Assembly: GCF_014705605.1 (NCBI RefSeq)
Contig: NZ_JACXIZ010000064.1
Span: 1-32,538, forward strand
Origin: Paenibacillus sabuli
GTDB taxonomy: Bacteria > Bacillota > Bacilli > Paenibacillales > Paenibacillaceae
Length of the DNA stretch: 32,538 nt
Direction of reading: 5' to 3'
Shown here: positions 1 through 8,385 of the stretch, piece by piece
How the letters are laid out: every line of letters begins with the position of its first letter
How positions within the stretch are numbered: position 1 is the stretch's first letter
Made by a program: the position numbers and the translations under genes
The notes under the pieces: model-generated
The model's input: the letters and a program-made list of their open reading frames with translations, nothing else
What the model was told of the DNA's origin: nothing
Database searches by the model: none

Positions 1-33
1 TGTGGTGGTCGGGATACCTCCATTTTACCATTT

Positions 34-60
34 AATGCTTCGGTGCATTTTTGTTTTTTT
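34..60 (+). terminator. Possible weak terminator of a gene left of the window
   Basis: AATGC (34-38) and GCATT (45-49) form a 5-bp stem around TTCGGT, followed by a T-rich tract to about position 60. The stem is short, so the call rests mainly on the T run. If real, it would end a plus-strand gene lying off the left edge. Positions 61-288 hold no gene I can support. Confidence 0.35.
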
Positions 61-288
61 ATCTGAATCTAAGGGCTTTTTGAACAGGCTCTGCAAGAGA
101 TGAGGAAAATCACCATATGCCTTGATTTCTTATTCGGACAGATTTTTTCTGTAAGAATTTACGTATGCCTTCAATTCAACAAGGATCGTTTCTTCCAGTC
201 ATGTTCAACACTCCTCTGCATGCACGCGCTTGTTTTCCAACCAAAAGCGCTGCAAATGAAAGCTAGCGTGCGCGCCTTCCAGAATATG

Positions 289-333
289 AAAAAACGCAGG
301 CCCAGGAGCGTCCGTCTCCTGTGTGCCTGCGTT
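289..333 (-). terminator. Rho-independent terminator of the beta-mannosidase operon
   Basis: AACGCAGGC (293-301) pairs with GCCTGCGTT (325-333). An inner CAGGAG/CTCCTG stem extends the hairpin. On the minus strand the stem is followed by six T residues (289-294). It lies about 100 bp beyond the stop codon of the GH2 gene and is the most likely end of the whole minus-strand sugar module. Confidence 0.8.
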
Positions 334-368
334 GCGTCGTCGTGCCAACTGTTACATGTAGCCCTTCG

Positions 369-400
369 AGCCCGCGCTCATGCATGCATGAGCGCGGGCT
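369..400. repeat. Perfect 32-bp palindrome
   Basis: The 32 bases read identically on both strands, with arms AGCCCGCGCTCATGCA and their exact reverse complement and no loop. It lies between the GH2 stop codon and the terminator at 289-333. No T run follows on either strand, so it is not a classical terminator by itself. It could be a transcript-stabilising or pausing hairpin, or a dimeric protein site. Confidence 0.8.
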
Positions 401-432
401 TCGCGCGTTCTGAACGCATGCTTCCTGCTCCC

Positions 433-3072
433 TTACTCCCGTTCCGCCACCTCGCCATTAAGCGCCTGCACGCGCAGGCCGCCCAGCGGCGCGGTTGCGC
501 CATCCCGGTCCGTGACGGCCACGGTGCGCGACTCGCCCGGCAGCAGGTCGAAGAAGTTGTCGCTGAAGCGCAGATTGCCCTGCGGCACGTCGAGCTTGAC
601 GAAGCGCGCGAGAGCGCCCTCGGCCGTGATCGTCACCTTGCCCGCAGCCCCATCCACTACCGTACGGAGCGTCGTCTGCGGCAGCGCCAGGTCCTTGGGA
701 TCGCGCAGGTAATAGCGGTTCGCCGGGACCTCGAAGCCCTCCGCGCTCAGCTCGACGAGGACAGACTCAGCCGCAGCGCCGCCCAGCGCGTCCGCTTCGG
801 CGAGGAGTCCGATCTCGTCCGCACCGCTCGCTTCCACGTCCACGCCGTAGGCGCTCTCGTGGAGCAGCGCGCCGGCGAAGTCGCGCACCCGCAGCACAAG
901 GCGTCCGGTCAGCGGCGCCAGCGTATCGTTGACGACCCACAGCCGCAGCGGCTCGCCCGGCTCATGGTCGAGCGACAGCAGCACAGGGTGAAAGAAGCCC
1001 TTGCCGTAGTAATACGAAGCCTTGGGCAGCAGTTCATAGTCGATCATCGCCCAGCTCGTACCGGGCCAGGAGTCGTTGAACTGCCATACGAGCGCGCCGC
1101 CGTTGCGCGCCTTGATGCGACGGTAGTGCTCGATGCCGTACTTGAGTCCCTCGGCCTGCGTCAGCATGGAGTAGTTCATATACTGCTCGATGTCCTGCGG
1201 CACGCCGGTGTAGCCCTCCATCAGCAGGAGGCCCTTGCGATGGTTCGTATCCTTGTTGCGATAGGCCATCTCCGCGCTGTTCCAGTAGAATTCGCCCTCC
1301 GGGATATATTTCTCCAGCGTGTAGCGGTTCGCGGAGGCATGCATGCCGAATTCGCTGCTGAACAGCGCGAAGTCTTTTTTGTAATTTTTGAACGAGACGC
1401 CTTCGACGCTGTAGTCGAGGCGCGGGGGCTCGCCAGAGCGGCGCGGGTAGACCGAGCCGTGCCATACCTGCCAGTTGTGGCGGTCGCCAACATCGGGATC
1501 ATTGGCATCGCTGCCGCCGAACGGCGAGGACGGCCAGTAGGCGCGGCTGTCGTCGAGCGCATCCAGCACGTCGGGCAGCAGCTCGTGGTAGATGCGTTCG
1601 CCGTAGAATGGCGTAGTCAGGTCGCCGCCCGCTGTCTTCATGTCGATCAGCCAGTCGATCTCATTGTTGCCGCACCACAGCGCCAGCGACGGGTGATTGC
1701 GCAGCCGCCGCACATTGGATTCGGCTTCTTGACGTACATTGTCCATGAATTCGCGGTTGAAGTCCGGGAATTGCGCGTTGGCAAAGGCGAAGTCCTGCCA
1801 GACAAGCACGCCGCGGCGGTCGCAGGCATCGTAGAAGACGTCCTTCTCGTAGATCCCTCCGCCCCAGATGCGCAGCATGTTCATGTTGCCCTGCACGGCC
1901 AGCTCCACGAGATCCTGATAGCGCTGATCGGGGATCGCGCCGATGAAGTGGTCGGCCGGAATCCAGTTCGCTCCCTTGGCATAGATGCGCACGCCGTTGA
2001 GCACGAAGGCAAAATCCGGTTCGCCGCCTGCGTGACGCGTCTGCAGCTCGATTAGCCGAATGCCCAGCGGTGTCCGCGCCACGTCGACCGGCTTGCCGCT
2101 GCGGCGCAGCTCGGTCTCCAGCGTGTATAGGTAAGGCTCGCCCAGATCATGCGTCCACCACAGCCGCGGCGCGGCGACGGTCAGCTCGGCGCCCGCGCCG
2201 AAGCCGGTCGCCGCGCCGCCGCCGACGGACGCCATCGCCTCCGCGACGAGGACACCGTCCGCGTCGCGGAGGCGAAAGGCGCAGGTGTACGCATCGGCGG
2301 AGCGCCCGCCGCTCCAGCCGCCCTGGCGAAAGACGTCGATCTCCGCGTCTACGCGGAGGCGGGCCGGGCCAGGCGCCCCGATCTGTGCCGACGCTGTCCG
2401 ATCATGCGCGGCATCATCCGCCGCCCTGCCCAGGGCGCGCGTGCGGCCGAATACGCTTGTCAGCCTTGCGCCCGCGGAGCGACGCAGGTAGACGCCTCCC
2501 CAGACGCCACAGGTCACCATACGCGGGCCCCAATCCCAGCCGAAGTTCATCGCCGCCTTGCGCAGCCACGGCCGTTCCTTCGTATAGGAGGACCACTGGA
2601 ACTGTTGCTTGTCTTCGTGATGCAGCCGCACCGGATCGAAGCGCACGGCGATCGCATTCCAGCCGGGGCGCAGCGTACGCGTCACGTCGAAGCTGTGGGC
2701 CATCAGCATATTGGCCGCACGGCCGACCTCCAGCCCATTCACGTATACGGTCGCGAACGTGTCCAATCCCTCGAAGACGAGCGCGCAGCGCTCGTCCTCC
2801 GCCTCGCCGGGCGTAAAGTCGAATTGGGTCCGGTACCACCATTCGCGGTCCTCGATCCAGCGGCTGCCCTGATCATGATGCCCGACGTACGGATGCTCGA
2901 TCAGCCGATGCCGGATGAGCGTCGTGTGCACATCCCCCGGGACATGCGCGCTCATCCAGAAGCGGTCGTCAAGCGTAGCCATGCGCGCCTCAGGCGGCGC
3001 CTTACCCGGCTCGTAGCCCTGCAGCTTCCATTCTCCGTCCAATCGCTGTATCGCGGTGTTCGCTTCCATCAT
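433..3072 (-). CDS. Glycoside hydrolase family 2 beta-mannosidase
   Basis: This 879-residue protein has the usual length and domain order of GH2 beta-mannosidases: an N-terminal sugar-binding jelly roll (about 1-200), an immunoglobulin-like domain (about 200-340), a TIM-barrel catalytic domain (about 345-690) and C-terminal beta domains. The GNNE motif places the acid/base at Glu471, and SEFGMH places the nucleophile at Glu574. The family removes terminal beta-mannosyl residues from manno-oligosaccharides or N-glycan cores. There is no signal peptide, so it should act in the cytoplasm on imported oligosaccharides. GGGAGG six bases before the first of two adjacent ATGs supports this start. It follows the response-regulator gene by 45 bp on the same strand, as the last gene of the ABC-kinase-regulator module. 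Beta-mannosidase is the best GH2 subfamily match by sequence feel; a different beta-glycosidase specificity is less likely. Confidence 0.88.
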   Translation of the reverse strand: MMEANTAIQRLDGEWKLQGYEPGKAPPEARMATLDDRFWMSAHVPGDVHTTLIRHRLIEHPYVGHHDQGSRWIEDREWWYRTQFDFTPGEAEDERCALVFEGLDTFATVYVNGLEVGRAANMLMAHSFDVTRTLRPGWNAIAVRFDPVRLHHEDKQQFQWSSYTKERPWLRKAAMNFGWDWGPRMVTCGVWGGVYLRRSAGARLTSVFGRTRALGRAADDAAHDRTASAQIGAPGPARLRVDAEIDVFRQGGWSGGRSADAYTCAFRLRDADGVLVAEAMASVGGGAATGFGAGAELTVAAPRLWWTHDLGEPYLYTLETELRRSGKPVDVARTPLGIRLIELQTRHAGGEPDFAFVLNGVRIYAKGANWIPADHFIGAIPDQRYQDLVELAVQGNMNMLRIWGGGIYEKDVFYDACDRRGVLVWQDFAFANAQFPDFNREFMDNVRQEAESNVRRLRNHPSLALWCGNNEIDWLIDMKTAGGDLTTPFYGERIYHELLPDVLDALDDSRAYWPSSPFGGSDANDPDVGDRHNWQVWHGSVYPRRSGEPPRLDYSVEGVSFKNYKKDFALFSSEFGMHASANRYTLEKYIPEGEFYWNSAEMAYRNKDTNHRKGLLLMEGYTGVPQDIEQYMNYSMLTQAEGLKYGIEHYRRIKARNGGALVWQFNDSWPGTSWAMIDYELLPKASYYYGKGFFHPVLLSLDHEPGEPLRLWVVNDTLAPLTGRLVLRVRDFAGALLHESAYGVDVEASGADEIGLLAEADALGGAAAESVLVELSAEGFEVPANRYYLRDPKDLALPQTTLRTVVDGAAGKVTITAEGALARFVKLDVPQGNLRFSDNFFDLLPGESRTVAVTDRDGATAPLGGLRVQALNGEVAERE

Positions 3073-3117
3073 CCTTTACCTCCCGAAGTGTTACTTGGCG
3101 TCACCATTTTACTTGAC

Positions 3118-4716
3118 TCAGCGTTCGTGGCTGTCCGGGTCGCTGCGCGACTCGCGGTATTCACTCGGCGTCCTGCCGGTGTGCTTCTTGAATAGCTGTC
3201 CGAAATACTTCACATCCTCGTAACCGACCTCTGCGGCCACCTCGCTCACCTTGAGCGGCGAGGAGGCGAGCACCTCCTGCGCGCGCCGCATTTTGCGGCC
3301 GATGACGTAATCGCCGAAGGTCACGCCCGTCTCGCGCTTGAACACCTCGCTGAAGTGGGCCGGGCTCAAATGCACTTGTGCGGATACGTGCTGCAGTCCG
3401 ACATCGCCGCCAAGATGGCTCTCGATGTAGGCCTTGGCCCGCCGCACATAGGCGGTCGGCCCATCCGCGAGCTGCTGATGATACGTCTTCATGACGGCGT
3501 GCAGACGCTGCAGGAGACGGTCGCACGCATCGACAGGCGCCTCCGCTTCCGCATGCGAGGCCGTGCGCAGCCGGGCCAAGGCCTCGGTCTGGGCGCCGCT
3601 GCGTCCGGTCGCCTCCAGCACTTGCTCGAGCCAGCGCAGCGCGCTCAGCACCGCCGCGTCGTACGCGCTCTGCAGGGAGTCGGCGGTCGCCTCCGGATCG
3701 GCGAGCCGAGTCTCCATGTAGGCGCCCGTCCAGCGACGCAGCCGAGCCAGATCGTCGCCGAGCAGGATCTCCGCCAGCTCCAGCTCCTCCTCGCGCGTCG
3801 CATGTGTGCTGCCGCCGCTGCGGCGCGCCACCTCGTCGTAGCGGACGCACTTGTCCGGCAGCCAGGCCCGATAGGCGGCCGCCGTCTGGGCGGCGCGGTA
3901 GGAGGCCGGCAGCTCATCCGGCTCGGATACGCGGCTGCCTGCAGCGGCGAACAGCTTGCATTTGAGCAGTTGCTCGATTCGGCCGATCAGCCCGTCCAGC
4001 GGCCGCTCCGTTCCGCTGCAGAGCCGCATTACGGCGACGAGCCGCCGCTCGTGCGCGAACACCGTGCAGCGCTGCAGCTCCCCCAGCACGTTGCCGACGG
4101 CAAACAGCAGCAGCGTGCGATAGCGCGGCGTATCGTCCCAGCCCGAGGCGCTGAGCAGCACGACCTGCAGCGCATCCGGCGACGAGCACGCGCCGTCCTC
4201 GCCGCACAGCCGCGCCTCCAGCGCTGCCCGGCCGAGCGCGCCCTCCTCCAGCGGGGGCGGTTCGCCCAGCGTCACCCAGCGCTCCAGCGCGCGATCCTGC
4301 TCAGACAGCGTCTGCGAGCGCTCGCGGCTGCGCAGACCGATCCGCTCTTCAATGCGCTGCCGGGCCTGCATGACAGCCCGGACGATCTCCTCGGGCCGGC
4401 TCGTCTTGAGCAGATAGTCGCCGACCTGCTGGCGGAGCGCCTGCTGCGCATAAGCGAAATCGTCGTAGCCCGAGAGAATCAGCACCTCCAGGTCGGGGAA
4501 CAGCTGCCGCGCCGCCTCGGCGAGCTGAAGGCCGGACTTGCCGTGCATCCGAATATCGGTCATGAGGATATCCGGGCGCTCGTCCGGCATCCGCCGCAGC
4601 GCCTCCTCCGCCGACTCGGCCGGCGTCAGCAGCGTCAGACCGAGCTCCTCCCAATCGATGACGCTCGCCAGCCCGCTGCGTATGATTACCTCATCGTCCA
4701 CGATCATCAGTTTCAT
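3118..4716 (-). CDS. YesN-like response regulator, AraC-type DNA-binding domain
   Basis: The protein has 532 residues. A receiver domain occupies about 1-125, with acidic pocket Asp7/Asp8, phospho-acceptor Asp54 in the MTDIRM motif and Lys in the YLLKT motif. A long divergent middle region follows, then a C-terminal AraC/XylS double helix-turn-helix (about 430-525, motifs LSPAHFSEVFKRETG and VGYEDVKYFGQLFKKHTG). The ATG at 4716 is preferred over upstream in-frame starts because GGAGG lies nine bases upstream and the receiver domain begins exactly there. It overlaps the 3' end of the sensor-kinase gene by 26 bp, so the two are probably translationally coupled. It is inferred to activate the adjacent sugar importer, probably through the repeats at 9776-9806. 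Confidence 0.9.
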   Translation of the reverse strand: MKLMIVDDEVIIRSGLASVIDWEELGLTLLTPAESAEEALRRMPDERPDILMTDIRMHGKSGLQLAEAARQLFPDLEVLILSGYDDFAYAQQALRQQVGDYLLKTSRPEEIVRAVMQARQRIEERIGLRSRERSQTLSEQDRALERWVTLGEPPPLEEGALGRAALEARLCGEDGACSSPDALQVVLLSASGWDDTPRYRTLLLFAVGNVLGELQRCTVFAHERRLVAVMRLCSGTERPLDGLIGRIEQLLKCKLFAAAGSRVSEPDELPASYRAAQTAAAYRAWLPDKCVRYDEVARRSGGSTHATREEELELAEILLGDDLARLRRWTGAYMETRLADPEATADSLQSAYDAAVLSALRWLEQVLEATGRSGAQTEALARLRTASHAEAEAPVDACDRLLQRLHAVMKTYHQQLADGPTAYVRRAKAYIESHLGGDVGLQHVSAQVHLSPAHFSEVFKRETGVTFGDYVIGRKMRRAQEVLASSPLKVSEVAAEVGYEDVKYFGQLFKKHTGRTPSEYRESRSDPDSHER

Positions 4717-6460
4717 CGGGCGCCGCCTCCAGCTTCGGTATCGTAAATCGAATGCGCGTGCCGCCGCCCGCACGGCTGTCGATGTGCAGCGCTGCGTCCA
4801 GGCCGTAGTGCAGCACGAGCCGCTCGTTGACATTGCGCAGACCATAGCCGCCCCCGCCGTGCAGACCCTCGCGAACGGCCTGCAGCCGCTCCGGCGTCAT
4901 ACCTGCGCCGTCGTCGGCCACCACAAAGCGCATCGTCGCGCCTCGCTCCTCGGCCAGCACGGTGATGACGCCCTTGCCCTCGCGGCCGAGAATGCCGTGC
5001 AGCATCGCATTCTCGACGAGCGGCTGCAGCAGCAGCTTGAGCATATGGCGCTCCTCGAGCTGCGGTTCGACGACCAGCTCGAGCTCGATGCGACCCGGAT
5101 AACGGATGGCCTGCACGTTGTAATAGTTGCGGATATGCGCCAGCTCTTGGGCGACCGAGCAGTAGTCGCGCCCCTTATTGAGACTGAAGCGCAAGAAATC
5201 GCTGAGCGAGCCGACCATCTCGGCGATCGGACGCTCGCCCTTCATCAGGGCCATCCAGTGAATCGAGGACAGCGTATTGTATAAAAAATGCGGATTGATT
5301 TGCGCCTGCAGCGCCTGCAAATCTGCCTGCTTTTTGCGGTGCTCGTCGGCGATGAGCCGCCGCTTGAGCGACTCAATGTGCTCGCCGAGCCGATTGTAGC
5401 TCGCCCCGAGCCGCGCGATCTCGTCCTCTGCGCTCGTACGGAAGACCGGCAGCGGCTTGTCCGGATCGACCTTGCCCAGCAACCGCGTCAGCAGCTGCAG
5501 CGGGCCGGTCACCCGGCGCAGGAGGAACAGCGTGAGACCTGCGCTCAGCAGCAGCGTCAGCAGCACCGCCGCCAGCGTCAGATCCAGGATGAATCGGCTC
5601 TGCTGTCCATACCAGGAAGTCGGCAGCGTCGCCACCAGCGTCCAGCCCGGGCCCGGCAGGGTGCGATATAGCATTGACAGCGCCTCGCCCTCCGGCGGCG
5701 TATAGGTCAGCGCACCCGCATCAGCAGCCGCATTCGGGGCGGGCCTCGCGCCGGGATAGCGCGCGCTCCAATCTGTGAACAGCAATGTCTTGTCCGTCGC
5801 CGCCAGTACCGTCCCTCCTGCATCCAGCAGCGCGAGCTCGCCGGCGCCGCCGGCGAGCTGCAGATTGGTCCAGTCATGCGAGATGCGCTGCTCGTCCACG
5901 GCGATCGCCAGCCAGCCGAGGGGGCGGTAGCCTCCGTACATGCTGCGCAGCGGACGCACAAAAGCGACGACGTTGCGCGTCCCGGCATAATCACGGATCG
6001 CATGCAGCCCGGTCCACGTCTTGTCGGCGATATCGGCTACCTCGATCGGCGTATGGAAGTCGGTGTCATAGACCGATCCGGAAGAGAGCAGCCGGCCATG
6101 GCCGGGCGCATAGATGGACAGATGCGAGATAAAGGACTTGGAGCGCGCCAGATTGGAGAGGTCCCCGAGCAGATCGGCCCGCTGCTGTTCATCGTCCTCG
6201 GAGGCGCTCAGATAGCGCTGCACGTCGCGTTGGCCGATCAGATAGATCGAGGTACCCTCGACATCGGCGACGATCGCCGACAGATTCGTATGCGCCTGAC
6301 GGAGCGTATCCTGCGCCGCCTGCAGCGCGCTGCGCTCGGTCAGATGGGCCGAGATTGCATAGACCAGTCCGCCAAGGGACAGCGTCGGGATCAGCGCCAC
6401 CACCAGCATCAACAGCGACAGCTTGCGGCGCAGCGAATACGCGAGCCAGCTCCGCACCAT
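4691..6460 (-). CDS. YesM-like sensor histidine kinase
   Basis: The protein has 589 residues. A transmembrane helix at about 13-36 and a second at about 291-314 enclose a roughly 250-residue extracellular sensor of Cache type. A HAMP linker follows (about 315-370), then a His_kinase domain whose NPHFLYN motif gives phosphorylated His391. The C-terminal ATPase domain shows the N box (LLLQPLVENAMLHG) and the G1 box (DDGAGM). This class of kinase pairs with AraC-type YesN regulators and typically sits beside sugar ABC importers. GAGAGGGTGGGG precedes the ATG. It lies between the second permease and the response-regulator gene, overlapping the latter by 26 bp. The ligand is unknown; a manno-oligosaccharide or the loaded binding protein is a guess from the neighbouring genes. 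Confidence 0.9.
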   Translation of the reverse strand: MVRSWLAYSLRRKLSLLMLVVALIPTLSLGGLVYAISAHLTERSALQAAQDTLRQAHTNLSAIVADVEGTSIYLIGQRDVQRYLSASEDDEQQRADLLGDLSNLARSKSFISHLSIYAPGHGRLLSSGSVYDTDFHTPIEVADIADKTWTGLHAIRDYAGTRNVVAFVRPLRSMYGGYRPLGWLAIAVDEQRISHDWTNLQLAGGAGELALLDAGGTVLAATDKTLLFTDWSARYPGARPAPNAAADAGALTYTPPEGEALSMLYRTLPGPGWTLVATLPTSWYGQQSRFILDLTLAAVLLTLLLSAGLTLFLLRRVTGPLQLLTRLLGKVDPDKPLPVFRTSAEDEIARLGASYNRLGEHIESLKRRLIADEHRKKQADLQALQAQINPHFLYNTLSSIHWMALMKGERPIAEMVGSLSDFLRFSLNKGRDYCSVAQELAHIRNYYNVQAIRYPGRIELELVVEPQLEERHMLKLLLQPLVENAMLHGILGREGKGVITVLAEERGATMRFVVADDGAGMTPERLQAVREGLHGGGGYGLRNVNERLVLHYGLDAALHIDSRAGGGTRIRFTIPKLEAAPDETDDRGR

Positions 6461-6518
6461 TCCCCACCCTCTCTTGGCCTTGTATTGGAGCGGAGCAGGC
6501 GCGCTCCCGGCCTCTATT

Positions 6519-7391
6519 TCAGCCCTTGACCGCTCCGGCCGTCATGCCTTTCATGACTTGCTCCTGGAATGCCAGATACATCACGATCGTCGGGATGACG
6601 GCGATTGTCATCGCCGCCAGCGTCAGCCCGTAGTCCGTCTGGTAGCCGTCGGCGAAATTGGAGATCGCCAGCGGCAGCGTCTTGAGCGTGGACGAGGTGA
6701 TGAACACCAGCGCGAAGGAGAAGTCATTCCACGAATGCAGGAAGCTCAGGATGATAACTGTCGACAGCGCCGGCAGCGACATCGGGATCATAATGCGGAA
6801 GAAAATGCCCCATAGTCCCGAGCCGTCCATGAACGCAGCCTCCTCCAGATCCTTGGGGATCGTCGCCAGGTATGCCGTCAGCACGAAGATCGCTGTCGGC
6901 AGCGCGAACGCCGTGTACGGGAAGATCAGGGCCCAGTACGTATTGAGCATTGCGATCTGCTTCATCATGATGAACAGCGGCACCAGGGTGCTGTGAATCG
7001 GGATCAGCATGCCGATCACGAAGAAGGTCATGACCACGCCCTTCCACCGGAAGCGGAAGCGGGCCAGGATGAACGACGCCAGGAGCGAAATAAACAACGT
7101 GATGACGAGCGCGCCCATTGTCGCAATCAGCGAATTGCCGAACGCGCGCCCGATGTTGGAGCTTTCCCAGGCATTCGTAAAGTTCTGCCACAGCCATTCC
7201 TGCGGCAGTCCGAACGGCGAGTTAAAAAACTCGGCGTTGGACTTGAAGGAAGATAGAAACAGCCAGTACAGCGGATATAGCGTTAAAATACCATAAATCA
7301 GCAGGAGCGTCCAAAATACGCCGCCGCGCAGCTTGCGCAGACCGCCCGTGCTGTCGCCGGCCGCCGCGCCGGCCGTTGTCGCTTGCGCCAT
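6519..7391 (-). CDS. Carbohydrate ABC importer permease, MalG-like
   Basis: This 290-residue inner-membrane protein has about six hydrophobic helices starting with FWTLLLIYGILTLYPLYWLF. The conserved cytoplasmic EAA loop reads EEAAFMDGSG...IMIP, the docking site for the ATPase subunit. The C-terminus ends in MKGMTAGAVKG, typical of the CUT1 MalG subfamily. AAAGGAGGAG lies seven bases before the ATG. It follows the partner permease by 18 bp and precedes the kinase gene by 58 bp, so the three are very likely co-transcribed. No ATPase gene is in the cluster. Substrate cannot be read from the sequence; oligosaccharide import is inferred from family and neighbours. Confidence 0.93.
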   Translation of the reverse strand: MAQATTAGAAAGDSTGGLRKLRGGVFWTLLLIYGILTLYPLYWLFLSSFKSNAEFFNSPFGLPQEWLWQNFTNAWESSNIGRAFGNSLIATMGALVITLFISLLASFILARFRFRWKGVVMTFFVIGMLIPIHSTLVPLFIMMKQIAMLNTYWALIFPYTAFALPTAIFVLTAYLATIPKDLEEAAFMDGSGLWGIFFRIMIPMSLPALSTVIILSFLHSWNDFSFALVFITSSTLKTLPLAISNFADGYQTDYGLTLAAMTIAVIPTIVMYLAFQEQVMKGMTAGAVKG

Positions 7392-7409
7392 CGTCGTCTC
7401 CTCCTTTCT

Positions 7410-8294
7410 TTATTGGTTGCTCTTGGACTTGATGCTCATCAGCCATTGGCTGATGCCGATCAGCACGAGCGAGACGAGCACAATGGTCGTCGAGATCGCG
7501 CTGCCGAAGCCGTAGCGGTACGAAGTGAAGGTCGAGTTGTACATGTACGTCGCCAGCAGCTCCGTCGCATGCGCAGGGCCGCCGCGGGTCATGATGTAGA
7601 CCAGATCGAACGACTTCAGGCTACCGGAGATGCACAGCACGACTGCCACGAGGATCGTCCCCTTGATCATCGGCAGCGTGACTGCGACGATCTTGCGCAC
7701 GCCGGTCGCGCCGTCGAGCTGCGCCGCGTCATGTATCTCGCCCGGAATATTCTGCAGCGCCGCGATGAAGATAATCAGGTAAAGCCCGACGAAGCTCCAG
7801 ATGAGCGGCGGGATCAAGGCATAGATGCCGTAATCCTCGGATAGCCACACCCGCTGCCAGCTCTCCAGCCCCAGCCATTCGAGCAGGAAGTTGAGAATGC
7901 CGATCTGCGGGTGGTAGATGTACTGCCAGATCATGCCGATAACGACGGTCGAGAGCACCATCGGCATGAATACCGCGGTCCGCATGAACCACGAGCGCTT
8001 GCCATCCTTCTGCACGAGAATAGCGACAATCAGCGCAATCGGAATCTGGCCGAAGACCGAGGCCAGTACGAAAATAATATTGTTACGCAGCGCTGTCCAA
8101 AAAATCGGATCGCGAAAGATTTCCGTATAGTTGTCAAACCCGATAAAACGGGCAGCGCCGATGCCGGACCAGTTAAAAAAGCCGTAGTACCCCGACCAGA
8201 CAACCGGGACGAATACGAAAATGGCGTAAACAGCGATTGCGGGGAGCAGGCCCATTATAATAAATTTGCGACTGCTGAGCGCCTTCAATTGCAT
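7410..8294 (-). CDS. Carbohydrate ABC importer permease, MalF-like
   Basis: This 294-residue membrane protein has six predicted helices, the first near 13-33 (FIIMGLLPAIAVYAIFVFVP). Its EAA loop reads HDAAQLDGATG...VTLP. Lengths and motifs match the CUT1 MalF/UgpA-type subunit that forms the heterodimeric channel with the MalG-like protein downstream. AAGGATG precedes the ATG. It lies 91 bp after the binding-protein stop codon, and that gap carries a strong GC-rich hairpin, so it is probably expressed at a lower level than the binding protein. Confidence 0.93.
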   Translation of the reverse strand: MQLKALSSRKFIIMGLLPAIAVYAIFVFVPVVWSGYYGFFNWSGIGAARFIGFDNYTEIFRDPIFWTALRNNIIFVLASVFGQIPIALIVAILVQKDGKRSWFMRTAVFMPMVLSTVVIGMIWQYIYHPQIGILNFLLEWLGLESWQRVWLSEDYGIYALIPPLIWSFVGLYLIIFIAALQNIPGEIHDAAQLDGATGVRKIVAVTLPMIKGTILVAVVLCISGSLKSFDLVYIMTRGGPAHATELLATYMYNSTFTSYRYGFGSAISTTIVLVSLVLIGISQWLMSIKSKSNQ

Positions 8295-8332
8295 TCACAT
8301 CCTTTTGCGCAAGCTTGGTGGATAAGAAAGAG

Positions 8333-8363
8333 GCGGGGCCGGGCTAGACACGCCCGGCCCCGC
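8333..8363 (-). terminator. Intercistronic hairpin between binding protein and permeases
   Basis: GCGGGGCCGGGC (8333-8344) pairs perfectly with GCCCGGCCCCGC (8352-8363) around a seven-base loop. On the minus strand it is followed by a pyrimidine stretch (CTCTTTC) but not a continuous T run. It lies between the lipoprotein gene and the first permease. Such hairpins usually stabilise the upstream message or cause partial termination, giving an excess of binding protein over permease. Confidence 0.75.
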
Positions 8364-8385
8364 TCGCGCCTGCCGGCTCGCCCTT

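Noticed and set aside
16-21. GGAGGT on the minus strand near the left edge, possibly an RBS
   Set aside because: No ATG, GTG or TTG lies within a normal spacing before the window ends, so no gene can be supported.
100-2055. Long plus-strand reading frame antisense to the beta-mannosidase gene
   Set aside because: It has no RBS, an Arg-rich low-complexity composition and no domains. It lies opposite a gene with clear catalytic motifs in high-GC DNA, where such frames arise by chance.
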